Under the pieces are notes generated by a model. That model did not search any database. It was given only the letters and a program-made list of their open reading frames with translations, and had not been told where the DNA came from. From Dehalococcoidia bacterium (GTDB lineage Bacteria > Chloroflexota > Dehalococcoidia > SHYD01), in assembly GCA_009692945.1 (NCBI GenBank), contig SHYD01000012.1:1-45577 (forward strand): a stretch of DNA of 45,577 nt. The letters are read 5' to 3'. Below are positions 24,964 to 32,058 of this stretch, piece by piece. The stretch's first letter is position 1. Every line of letters begins with the position of its first letter. The translations under genes and the position numbers were made by a program.

Positions 24964-26181
24964 CTACCCCTGCGCCGCTTCGACCACCCCGAACAGGTGG
25001 CCCAACTTGTCCCGCTTCGCCTCCAGATAGCGCCGGTTGTGTTCGGTCATCGGCGTCACGATGGGCACCTGATCGACCACATCCAAGCCGTAGCTCTCGA
25101 GACCCACACGCTTGGTGGGGTTGTTGGTGAGCAGGCGGATCTTGGTCAAGCCGAGATCGACCAATATCTGGGCTCCGACCCCGTATTGGCGCGGATCGGG
25201 CGGGAAACCAAGCGCCTCATTGGCTTCGACCGTGTCGAGGCCCTGATCCTGGAGGGCGTAGGCTCGGATTTTGTTGTGAAGCCCTATGCCCCGCCCTTCC
25301 TGGCGCATGTACAAAAATACGCCGCGGCCTTCTTTGGCGATGCGCTCCAACGCCAAGTCCATCTGGGCGCCGCAGTCACATCGCAGGCTACCGAAAACAT
25401 CGCCTGTCAAACACTGGCTGTGCACTCGAACCAGCACCGGCTCCGGTCCCGAGATGTCGCCCAGCACCAGCGCCACATGCTGATCGGGATCTACCTCGCT
25501 CTTGTAGGCGAGTGTGACAAACTCGCCCCAGCGGGTCGGAAGCTGGGCTTCAGCAACTTTGGACACCAGCTTTTCCCGTTGCCGCCGGTAAGCGATCAGT
25601 TGGGCGATGCTGATAAGTTTGATGCCATGTTTTTCGGCGAACTCCACCAAGGCGGGAAGGCGGGCCATGGTCCCATTCTCGTTCATGATCTCGCAGAGCA
25701 CCCCGGCCGGATACAGGCCGGCAAGACGCGCCATGTCCACGGAGGCCTCGGTGTGGCCCGACCGTTCCAAAACCCCGCCCGAACGGGCCCGGAGCGGGAA
25801 CATGTGGCCGGGCATGACGATATCCTCCGGCCGGGTCAGCGGGTCCAAGACGGCGAGCACAGTGGCGGCCCGGTCGAAGGCCGATATCCCTGTGGTGGTG
25901 CCTTCCCTGGCCTCGATAGAAACCGTGAAGGCAGTACCCTGCGCCGTGTTATTGCGCTGGGCCATCATCGGGATTTCGAGCTCATCGAGCCGTTTCCCTT
26001 CGATGGGCATGCAGATCAGGCCGCGGCCGTGGGTGGCCATGAAATTGATCGCCGCGGGGGTCACCCGTTCGGCGGCAATAACAAGGTCGCCTTCGTTCTC
26101 CCGATCTTCGTCATCAACCACGATAACGAATTTGCCTTCCCGGATGTCGGCCAGCGCCTCATCTATGGTGTTAAACGACAT
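24964..26181 (-). CDS. ribBA: Bifunctional 3,4-DHBP synthase / GTP cyclohydrolase II
   Basis: The 405-residue product combines both entry enzymes of riboflavin synthesis. The N-terminal DHBP synthase domain (about 1-200) has DDEDRENEGDLVIAAE, ATHGRGLICMP and GHTEASVDMARLAG. The C-terminal GTP cyclohydrolase II (about 205-400) has the zinc cysteines in CLTGDVFGSLRCDCGAQ and YMRQEGRGIGLHNKIRAY. Both catalytic sets look intact. It heads the ribBA-ribH-holin-proB operon. I looked upstream for an FMN riboswitch and did not find the conserved segments. Confidence 0.96.
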   Translation of the reverse strand: MSFNTIDEALADIREGKFVIVVDDEDRENEGDLVIAAERVTPAAINFMATHGRGLICMPIEGKRLDELEIPMMAQRNNTAQGTAFTVSIEAREGTTTGISAFDRAATVLAVLDPLTRPEDIVMPGHMFPLRARSGGVLERSGHTEASVDMARLAGLYPAGVLCEIMNENGTMARLPALVEFAEKHGIKLISIAQLIAYRRQREKLVSKVAEAQLPTRWGEFVTLAYKSEVDPDQHVALVLGDISGPEPVLVRVHSQCLTGDVFGSLRCDCGAQMDLALERIAKEGRGVFLYMRQEGRGIGLHNKIRAYALQDQGLDTVEANEALGFPPDPRQYGVGAQILVDLGLTKIRLLTNNPTKRVGLESYGLDVVDQVPIVTPMTEHNRRYLEAKRDKLGHLFGVVEAAQG

Positions 26182-26317
26182 GCATCGCTCCGGACGGGCG
26201 GCCTACCCAGCCCTCGTTGCCGAAGGGGACACGGGTGGGGCTGATTCCCCGTTCGAGCCCCCGATTGTTCGCGATGATAGACCCGTGGCTCCTATCGGTC
26301 AAGGTTAAGCCTGCCCG

Positions 26318-26470
26318 GTGTCTATTCAGTGTCAGGGGTCCGGGGGTATGAGCCACTCCCCCAACCCCAGCAAAAAAGAGGAGAATTCTATGTGGTGGGC
26401 ACCCCCGGCAGAGGGCTGCCGCCCTCGTGCGCTCCCACTTCTGAGCCCGGCCACCCGTCCGCCTTGTGCT
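26318..26470. mobile_element. GTA-like element E4 between ribBA and the solute-binding protein gene
   Basis: The left end GTGTCTATTCAG and the interior closely match elements E3 and E7: a GGGAG..CCCCAAC block, AGAGGAGAATTC, and a core that reads on the minus strand CGAGGGCGGCAGCCCTCTG, with a shortened second hairpin. Matching sequence stops near 26450; a degraded end (TTGTGCTCATCC) may lie near 26465. I could not find a clean target duplication, so this copy looks eroded on its right side. It occupies the divergent promoter region 26182-26535. Confidence 0.6.
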
Positions 26471-26535
26471 CATCCGAGGAAATGTGAGAGTCTTCCAGCA
26501 TCGGGCGATCCGGTATACCGCACATGGAGACACCT

Positions 26536-27726
26536 ATGAACAGCTTCGATTCTAACCAAAAACGGGGCCTCACGCGTCGCGATTTCGTACGGGTGGGAGG
26601 GCTGACCTCGGCCGGGCTGCTGGCGGCGTGCGGTCCGGCGGCTGCGCCAGCGCCGCCGGCGGCTCCCCAAACCGGCGGCGTCGCTCCGCAGGCCGCTCAG
26701 AAGCCCGCCTGGGAGCAGGAGTGGGAGGCCCTGGTGCCGGCGGCGAAGAAGGACGGGCGGCTCGACCTCGCCTGGATCACCGGGGCCCAGGGTGGCTACC
26801 AGAAGGCGTTGGATGATTTCCAGAAAGCGTTCCCCGGGATCGAGATCGGCCTGTCCAGCTTCAACTCCGGCGCCCTGCTCGCCCCGAAAGTGCTCCAAGA
26901 GCACAACGCGAACGTTTACAGCTTCGACATGATCTTCATGAGTTCCGGTATTGAAGGTCCGATGGCCGCCGGCGCACTGCAACCGATCAAGCCGCACCTG
27001 TTCCGCCCGGATGTGGTCGACGACAGCAAATGGCGCGAGGGGTTCGCCCTGGGATGGGTGGACCCCAAGAAGGAATACGGCTATGGGTTTTCACTGAACG
27101 TGTTCCACCCGTGGTGGATCAACACCGATCTGGCAAACCCCGAAGAACTCAGGGCCCCCAACGACATGCTGAACCCCAAGTGGCGGGGGAAGATCATGAT
27201 GTCTGATCCCCGCACCGGCTTCAGCTTCGGCACCATCACCGCGATGAGGTTCAGCCAGGGGGAGGACTATCTCAAAAAATTCATCCAAGAGCAGAAACCG
27301 GCGTTCAGCCGCGATAACCGGCTCATCACCGAACAGATGGTGCGCGGCCAGTTCGCACTGGCGACCGGCGTGCTCGTTCCGGTGCTGGAAGAGTTCCAGG
27401 CGCAGGGGCTGGGAAAGAACATCAAACAGTTCTTCATCCCCGAGATCGAAACGCTCTCAATGTCCCACCAGGCGTGGATGCTTACCAAGCCGCAACACCC
27501 GAACGCCGCCAAACTGTTCGTGAACTGGCTACTCACGAGAGATGGGCAGATCGCCTACACCAACAGCACCAAGGAGAACAGCCGACGCTTGGACGTGCCG
27601 GTGGTCAATCCCTCCATCGCTATTGAACCGGGCAAGAAGTATCTCTGGACCACCGGCAACCCGGCCATGGTAGACGAGATCGAGAAGAGCAAGAAGATCG
27701 GCGCCGAGTTGGCCGGACTGCAGTAG
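26536..27726 (+). CDS. ABC-type solute-binding lipoprotein, Tat-type signal
   Basis: The start is the ATG at 26536, because GGAG lies 6 bases before it and within the codons of the alternative start at 26524. The 396-residue protein has a twin-arginine signal (LTRRDFVRVGG) ending in the lipobox LLAAC, and a type 2 periplasmic-binding fold of the iron/spermidine-like class: VDPKKEYGYGFSLNVFHPWW, NPKWRGKIMMSDPRTGFSFG. No permease or ATPase gene is adjacent, so the ligand and transporter are unknown. A related but truncated gene lies at 35623. Confidence 0.88.
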   Translation: MNSFDSNQKRGLTRRDFVRVGGLTSAGLLAACGPAAAPAPPAAPQTGGVAPQAAQKPAWEQEWEALVPAAKKDGRLDLAWITGAQGGYQKALDDFQKAFPGIEIGLSSFNSGALLAPKVLQEHNANVYSFDMIFMSSGIEGPMAAGALQPIKPHLFRPDVVDDSKWREGFALGWVDPKKEYGYGFSLNVFHPWWINTDLANPEELRAPNDMLNPKWRGKIMMSDPRTGFSFGTITAMRFSQGEDYLKKFIQEQKPAFSRDNRLITEQMVRGQFALATGVLVPVLEEFQAQGLGKNIKQFFIPEIETLSMSHQAWMLTKPQHPNAAKLFVNWLLTRDGQIAYTNSTKENSRRLDVPVVNPSIAIEPGKKYLWTTGNPAMVDEIEKSKKIGAELAGLQ

Positions 27727-27810
27727 GCGGCAGACCGGCCCCAGTTCTGTTGGACCCTGCTCCGATTTAGGACGGGCCCTCACCCATTCCTCAGGCCGCC
27801 TGCCCCGGCA

Positions 27811-28878
27811 TCACAGGTCCAGCGGTACCCCCAGGTCCCGGCCCACCCGCCGGAGCGATTCCAGCACCTCGGGGTAGAGCGGGATGCCACGCGCCAGGTG
27901 GCGAGCCTTCGCCTCCCGTTCCTTGTCGCCGGGGACGTAGACCCGGTCGGCGCCTTCCACCCGAGGGGTTTCCCGCAGCGAACGGTTCATGTCGGCCATC
28001 ATCGCCTCGAAATCGGCCACCGGACGGAAGCTGGCGATATTCAACGCCCCGAAGAAGTGGCCGATGTTGCTCCAGTTTTTTTGGATCGGCGCCGGCTCGC
28101 TGCCGGAGAGCACCCCGCACAGCACCTCCACCATCGACGACAGCCCGTAGCCTTTGTGGCTGGCCATCTCGGGCGTTCCGCCCAGGGGGGAGTAGTGGCG
28201 TCCGTAACGCGCCAGCTTCGGATCGTCGGTTGGCACGCCCTGGTCGTCGCCCCCCCAACCCTTGGGCACGCGGGCGCCCTTGCGCAAGGCGACCTCGAAC
28301 TTGCCTGCCGCCACCGTGGTGGTCGCCATATCGAGTACAAAGTTCTGGCCGTCGGCAGCCGGCGCCGCCAGGGCGATGGGATTGGTTCCCAACCGGGCTT
28401 CGGAGCCGTAGGTGGGCGGCATCAACGGGCTGGCGTTGGTCATGGAGAGCCCGATCATTTGCTGCTCCATGGCCATGGTCGCATAGTATCCGGCGATGCC
28501 GAAGTGGCGGCTGTTGCGCACCGTGACGAACCCCGCCCCCGTGGCGCGGGCCTTTTCGATGGCGAGGCTCATGGCCCGGTGGCCCACCACCATCCCCAAC
28601 CCGTGGTCCCCCTCGATGAGCGCCACCGCTGGCGCCTCCGACACCACCTGGATATTGGGCCGCGGCTTGATGCGGCCCTCCTTGATGCCGTTCACATAGA
28701 AGGCCTCGAAGCGGGGCAACCCGTGGGACTCGATGCCACGCAGATCGGATTCCATGACGATAGTGGCCGCCACCGCCGCATCCGCCTCGGGCACGCCAAG
28801 CGCGATCAGCGCGTCGCGACAGAACCGGTTGAGCGCCGCCGCGGATCCGAGGACCAGGTTCGAGCCGTCATCAGCCAT
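27811..28878 (-). CDS. LDH2-family NAD(P)-dependent 2-hydroxyacid dehydrogenase
   Basis: The 355-residue product belongs to the malate/L-lactate dehydrogenase 2 family (also sulfolactate and ureidoglycolate dehydrogenases), which is unrelated to classical LDH. Visible motifs are SDLRGIESHGLPRF (about 46-59), GHRAMSLAIEKA, VRNSRHFGIAGYYA with the catalytic His, and LGTNPIALAAPA. Length is typical. AAGGAG precedes the ATG. The substrate cannot be told from sequence. It follows the HicB-like gene by 41 bp. Confidence 0.9.
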   Translation of the reverse strand: MADDGSNLVLGSAAALNRFCRDALIALGVPEADAAVAATIVMESDLRGIESHGLPRFEAFYVNGIKEGRIKPRPNIQVVSEAPAVALIEGDHGLGMVVGHRAMSLAIEKARATGAGFVTVRNSRHFGIAGYYATMAMEQQMIGLSMTNASPLMPPTYGSEARLGTNPIALAAPAADGQNFVLDMATTTVAAGKFEVALRKGARVPKGWGGDDQGVPTDDPKLARYGRHYSPLGGTPEMASHKGYGLSSMVEVLCGVLSGSEPAPIQKNWSNIGHFFGALNIASFRPVADFEAMMADMNRSLRETPRVEGADRVYVPGDKEREAKARHLARGIPLYPEVLESLRRVGRDLGVPLDL

Positions 28879-28919
28879 CTTGGACTCCTTGAGAACGGAA
28901 ATTGAGTACTATGGACCCG

Positions 28920-29192
28920 TCAGGACGAGAAGGACCGGCCGCGGTGGTGGTCGAGGAAGGCATGGAGGTCATCGGGGATCGTTCCGCCCATCCCCTCCAT
29001 CTCCTCCAGGAGGGCAAGCAGGGTATCCTGGACCGCATCCAGCGCATCCTCCAACGAGGTCCCGAATGCCTGGCAACTGGGGTATTTCACCACGGTACCC
29101 ACCACCTGCCCACCGAAATCCTCGTGGAACGCGTAGTCGATCCCCTCAATGGTCACCCTGAGTTGATTGACCTGTCGCGGTTCGAACATCAT
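28920..29192 (-). CDS. HicB-like antitoxin-family protein, solitary
   Basis: This 90-residue protein has the HicB partial RNase-H-like fold: LRVTIEGIDYAFHEDFGGQVVGTVV, then YPSCQAFGTSLEDALDAVQDTLLALLEEM. HicB proteins neutralise HicA mRNA interferases. No HicA frame is visible on either side, and there is no C-terminal DNA-binding domain. Starts at 29192 or 29189 are both possible, with GAGG upstream. It may be an orphan with another role. Confidence 0.7.
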   Translation of the reverse strand: MMFEPRQVNQLRVTIEGIDYAFHEDFGGQVVGTVVKYPSCQAFGTSLEDALDAVQDTLLALLEEMEGMGGTIPDDLHAFLDHHRGRSFSS

Positions 29193-29222
29193 TGGCCGCC
29201 ACCTCAGCGCCGATTATAGCAG

Positions 29223-29690
29223 TTGGCATGGAGGTCTCCCACCATCCACTCCCCTACCCCTGCGCCCCCAAAGCTCATCGAAGCCATCGCCCAGTTCAAC
29301 CGGGGCGAGTTCTTTGCCTGCCACGAAACCTTGGAGGAACTGTGGATGCCCGCCTCGGGCTCCGTTAAAGAGTTCTACCAAGGACTGATCCAGGTCGCCG
29401 CGGGGCTGCATCACCTCCAGCGCGGCAACCTCGCCGGTGCGGTCGCCCTGGTGCGGCGCGGCCGCACCAGGTTGGAGGCATTCAATCGTTCCCCCGGTGG
29501 GCCTTCCCACGGTGGGCTCGACGTTCCGGCATTGGTGGCAAGCGTGGATGCATGCCTGGGTCCGCTGGAGGCGGCCGCAGTGGAGGGGATCAAAGGGTTT
29601 GACCGGGCGTTGATACCCAAAGTAAGCTTGAAACGCTTCGGTGCCGAGAGGCGATTACCATCCTCCTCCGAAGCCACCGAACCCGACTGA
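29223..29690 (+). CDS. DUF309 protein
   Basis: The 155-residue protein carries the DUF309 signature: QFNRGEFFACHETLEELWM, then VKEFYQGLIQVAAGLHHLQRGN and ALVRRGRTRLEAF. This small helical family is common in Chloroflexota, Cyanobacteria and Bacillus and has no firm function; the His and Glu of CHETLEE suggest a metal site. The start is TTG at 29223 with no clear ribosome site. It stops 9 bases before the CoA-transferase A start. Confidence 0.82.
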   Translation: MAWRSPTIHSPTPAPPKLIEAIAQFNRGEFFACHETLEELWMPASGSVKEFYQGLIQVAAGLHHLQRGNLAGAVALVRRGRTRLEAFNRSPGGPSHGGLDVPALVASVDACLGPLEAAAVEGIKGFDRALIPKVSLKRFGAERRLPSSSEATEPD

Positions 29691-29699
29691 GAGGTGCCG

Positions 29700-30383
29700 A
29701 TGGCGGGACGCCCCGTCTACCACAACGCTCTGGAGGCCATCGCCGGCATCAACGACGGCGCCACCGTGATGATCGGCGGCTTCGCCGCCCGGGGGGTGCC
29801 AACCCGCCTTGTGCTGGCGCTGCGGGACCGGGCACCCAAGGACCTGACCATCATCACCAACGACACCAGCGGCGGCTGGGGCGGCCGGGTCGATTGCTCG
29901 CTGCTGGTTGAGGCCCGGCTGGTCCGGAAGGTCATCGCCTCGTGGCCGGTGCCCGCCTCGACCGCGGTCGTCACCCCGCTGGAGCAGCAGTTGCGGGCGG
30001 GCGAGATCGAACTCGAGGTGGTGCCCCAGGGCACGCTGGCCGAGCGGATCCGGGCCGCAGGGGCAGGCATCGGGGCGTTCTACACGCCCACCGGGGTGGG
30101 CACCCCCTTCGCCGAGGGCAAGGAGGTCCGGTCCATCGACGGGCAGGACTTCCTGTTGGAGTATCCGCTATCGGCCGGCTTCGCCCTGATCCGGGGGTTT
30201 CGCGCCGACACCCTGGGGAACCTAGTCTACCGCAAGGCCGCCCGCAATTTCAACCCGCCCATGGCCACCGCCGCCCGCGTCACCATCGCCGAGGTCGATG
30301 CCGTGGTCCCGGCCGGCGACCTCGACCCCGAAGCCGTGGTCACGCCCGGCATCTACGTCCACCGTCTGCTGGTCCCGGAGTAG
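29700..30383 (+). CDS. 3-oxoacid CoA-transferase, subunit A
   Basis: The ATG at 29700 is chosen because GAGAGG lies 5 bases before it, giving 227 residues. The family pattern is clear: DGATVMIGGFAARGVPTRL, a glycine-rich VTPLEQQLRAGEIELEVVPQGTLAERIRAAGAGIGAFYTP, and PLSAGFALIRGFRADTLGNLVYR. Together with subunit B it moves CoA between a donor such as succinyl-CoA and a 3-oxoacid such as acetoacetate. The family A and B genes are normally contiguous; here a 378-bp mobile element separates them. Confidence 0.92.
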   Translation: MAGRPVYHNALEAIAGINDGATVMIGGFAARGVPTRLVLALRDRAPKDLTIITNDTSGGWGGRVDCSLLVEARLVRKVIASWPVPASTAVVTPLEQQLRAGEIELEVVPQGTLAERIRAAGAGIGAFYTPTGVGTPFAEGKEVRSIDGQDFLLEYPLSAGFALIRGFRADTLGNLVYRKAARNFNPPMATAARVTIAEVDAVVPAGDLDPEAVVTPGIYVHRLLVPE

Positions 30384-30386
30384 GAG

Positions 30387-30780
30387 CATGAACAGTAATT
30401 GCTCAGAGATGAGCGGTCCAAGACGTTTGGGGCAGGCGTGCAGAGGGCGGCCGCCCGTTGCCGGGGGGTTTGGGGGGTGTCCCCATAGGAGTGGGCACCT
30501 TTTTAGTTTGTGCCTGGGCGAGCTGTTCGAACACGGGGAGTGCAGAGGGGGCGAAGCCCCTTCTGCCGGGGTGTGGGGTGTCCCCACACACAAACGGCAT
30601 GGGTGGGTGGGTGGGAAGTACAGCGTTCGAGGTTGTCCGAGGAGAAACCTGCCCCCTCCTATGGGGTGTCCCGCAAACACAATACCTCTCTTTTTTATCG
30701 GGGGGTGGGGCAACAGAACGAGTGCCGTCGCTTTCCCCGCTGCAGTTCGGCACCCGAAGAATGAACAGCTACCATGAACA
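30387..30780. mobile_element. GTA-ended element E5 splitting the CoA-transferase genes
   Basis: A 378-bp element (30395-30772) is flanked by perfect 8-bp repeats CATGAACA (30387-30394, 30773-30780). The ends read GTAATTGCTCAG (left) and, on the other strand, GTAGCTGTTCAT (right). It contains one hairpin core at about 30428-30475, a second at 30537-30590, and a third partial one at about 30660-30712 with a pyrimidine tract and GGGGGGTGGGG. The second may be a nested insertion, bounded by GTTCGA at 30525-30530 and 30625-30630. The target duplication contains the ATG of the subunit B gene. No gene is visible within it. Confidence 0.85.
30601..30615 (+). repeat. Perfect G-quadruplex motif
   Basis: The sequence GGGTGGGTGGGTGGG is four G3 tracts with single-T loops, the arrangement known to give very stable parallel quadruplexes. 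It lies in the tail of the second core inside element E5, 3' of the hairpins. The related element at 40063 has GGGTGGGGGGTGGG in the same place. Other copies carry shorter G-rich tails. Confidence 0.7.
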
Positions 30781-31439
30781 AGGAACGGCTGCCGCGCGAC
30801 GTGCTGGCGATGCGCATCGCCAAGGAGCTTGAGGATGGATCTTATGTCAACTTAGGGATCGGCCAGCCTACGTTGGTAGCCAACTACATCCCGCCCGAGA
30901 AGCTGGTCATCTTTCATTCCGAGAACGGCGTCATCGGCGTGGGGCCGATGCCCGAGCCGGAGGACGAGGACCCGGACCTCTGCAACGCCGGGGGCCAGCC
31001 GGTGACCACCATCGCGGGCGCCTGCTTCGTGAGCCACGCCGACTCCTTCGCCCTCGTCCGGGGCCGCCACCTGGACGTGGCGGTGCTGGGCGGACTGCAA
31101 GTGTCCGAGACCGGCGACCTGGCGAACTGGATCCGGCCCGGCCGCGGCGTGGGAGGCATCGGCGGCGCGGCCGACATCGCCCGGGGGGCCAAGCGCATCT
31201 ACGTGATGATGGAGCACACCACCAAGGACGGCGAGCGCAAGATCGTGCGGCGCTGCGACTATCCCCTCACCGGGCAAGGAGTGGTCCACACCATCTTCAC
31301 CGACCTCGCCGTCATCCGGGTGACGCCTCAGGGCCTCGTGCTCTTGGAGGTGGCCCCCGGCTGGACGCCGGAGGAGGTGCAGGCCCTCACCGAGCCCCAC
31401 CTCACCGTCAGCCCGGACCTGCGGGAGATCGCGCTGTAG
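30774..31439 (+). CDS. 3-oxoacid CoA-transferase, subunit B
   Basis: The 221-residue product has the subunit B signature: YVNLGIGQPTLVANYIPP, and the catalytic glutamate in HSENGVIGVGP (about 44-54), followed by GAKRIYVMMEHTTKDGERKIVRRCDYPLTG. It forms the heteromeric enzyme with subunit A. Its ATG is inside the target duplication of element E5. Before insertion it would have been 4 bases after the subunit A stop, using GGAG there; now it lacks a good ribosome site directly upstream. Confidence 0.93.
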   Translation: MNKERLPRDVLAMRIAKELEDGSYVNLGIGQPTLVANYIPPEKLVIFHSENGVIGVGPMPEPEDEDPDLCNAGGQPVTTIAGACFVSHADSFALVRGRHLDVAVLGGLQVSETGDLANWIRPGRGVGGIGGAADIARGAKRIYVMMEHTTKDGERKIVRRCDYPLTGQGVVHTIFTDLAVIRVTPQGLVLLEVAPGWTPEEVQALTEPHLTVSPDLREIAL

Positions 31440-31523
31440 TACAGATCACTCGGCCACCGGGCCGTGGTTGACGGGAGCGTCATCACCATACCAGCGAAGC
31501 CCGCCATGCAACCTGACCGGGCA

Positions 31524-31904
31524 CTAACCGACCGCGGCGAGTACCCGGCTGCCATCGGGAGAGGTGACATCGCTGAGCACCTCAACACCCGGTGGGAGCG
31601 AGAGGTCACCCGTGCCGCCCGGCGCGACCGACAGGATAAAATGCAGCCCCAGGCCCTTGGCGAGCCGTTGCAGCATGTAGACGGAGGGGTTATGCTCCCC
31701 GATCTCCAACCGGGCGATGTTCGACTGCGACATCCCCACAAGTTTGGCGAGCCCGGCTTGGCTGAGCTTGCGCTCCGCTCTGTATCGGATGACCGCTATC
31801 GCCACGGCCCGGGCGAGCGTAGTCCGCTCCCACTCAGCGCGGAACTGAGGGTTCTTGAGATGCTCCTGCAGCAGGTCCTCACTGCTGATACCTTTGACCC
31901 TCAT
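31524..31904 (-). CDS. XRE/HigA-like helix-turn-helix regulator
   Basis: The 126-residue protein has a Cro/C1-type helix-turn-helix (about 42-90: RKLSQAGLAKLVGMSQSNIARLEIGEHNPSV) after an N-terminal helix, like HigA antitoxins or stand-alone XRE regulators. Its ATG overlaps the stop of a 33-codon frame upstream (ATGA) and has AAGGGG 8 bases before it. No full toxin gene is present. A 16-bp palindrome in the promoter suggests autoregulation. Confidence 0.82.
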   Translation of the reverse strand: MRVKGISSEDLLQEHLKNPQFRAEWERTTLARAVAIAVIRYRAERKLSQAGLAKLVGMSQSNIARLEIGEHNPSVYMLQRLAKGLGLHFILSVAPGGTGDLSLPPGVEVLSDVTSPDGSRVLAAVG

Positions 31905-32002
31905 CGCCTATTCCCCTTCGTACTCCAATAGTCCATCGCGAGTTGCTCTCTCAAGTCTGAGGGATACTCCGGTACGGCCGCGTCATGGATGACGACTTCC
32001 AT
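31901..32002 (-). CDS. 33-codon frame leading the HigA-like gene
   Basis: The frame runs from ATG at 32002 to TGA at 31901 and overlaps the regulator start by 4 bp. It encodes 33 residues beginning MEVVIHDAAVPEYPSDL. The beginning weakly recalls the N-terminus of HigB/Gp49-type toxins, so it may be a truncated toxin, or it may be a leader peptide. The ATG is only 5 bases from a TATAAT box, so a transcript from that box would be leaderless. Function unknown. Confidence 0.4.
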   Translation of the reverse strand: MEVVIHDAAVPEYPSDLREQLAMDYWSTKGNRR

Positions 32003-32007
32003 CCACA

Positions 32008-32026
32008 ATTATATCAATATTGATAT
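32008..32026 (-). promoter_or_regulatory. Promoter -10 box and 16-bp palindromic operator
   Basis: On the minus strand a perfect TATAAT (32008-32013) overlaps the perfect palindrome ATATCAATATTGATAT (32011-32026). The segment is strikingly AT-rich for this genome. A palindrome across the -10 box of an XRE-regulator gene is the usual site for repression by its own product. The -35 region is weak (TTCGCC at 19-bp spacing). Confidence 0.6.
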
Positions 32027-32058
32027 TCCGATGGCGAAGACTTCGACCTTCGGGCCGG

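Noticed and set aside
24997..26244. Plus-strand frame of 415 codons
   Set aside because: It is the complement of ribBA and resembles no protein family.
26182..26330. FMN riboswitch upstream of ribBA
   Set aside because: I read the minus strand for the conserved FMN-aptamer segments and found only a few G/C runs, not the ordered motif set.
30298..30832. Several 80-160 codon frames between the CoA-transferase genes
   Set aside because: They fall in element E5, contradict each other in frame, and are low-complexity Gly/Pro/Arg readings of hairpin DNA.
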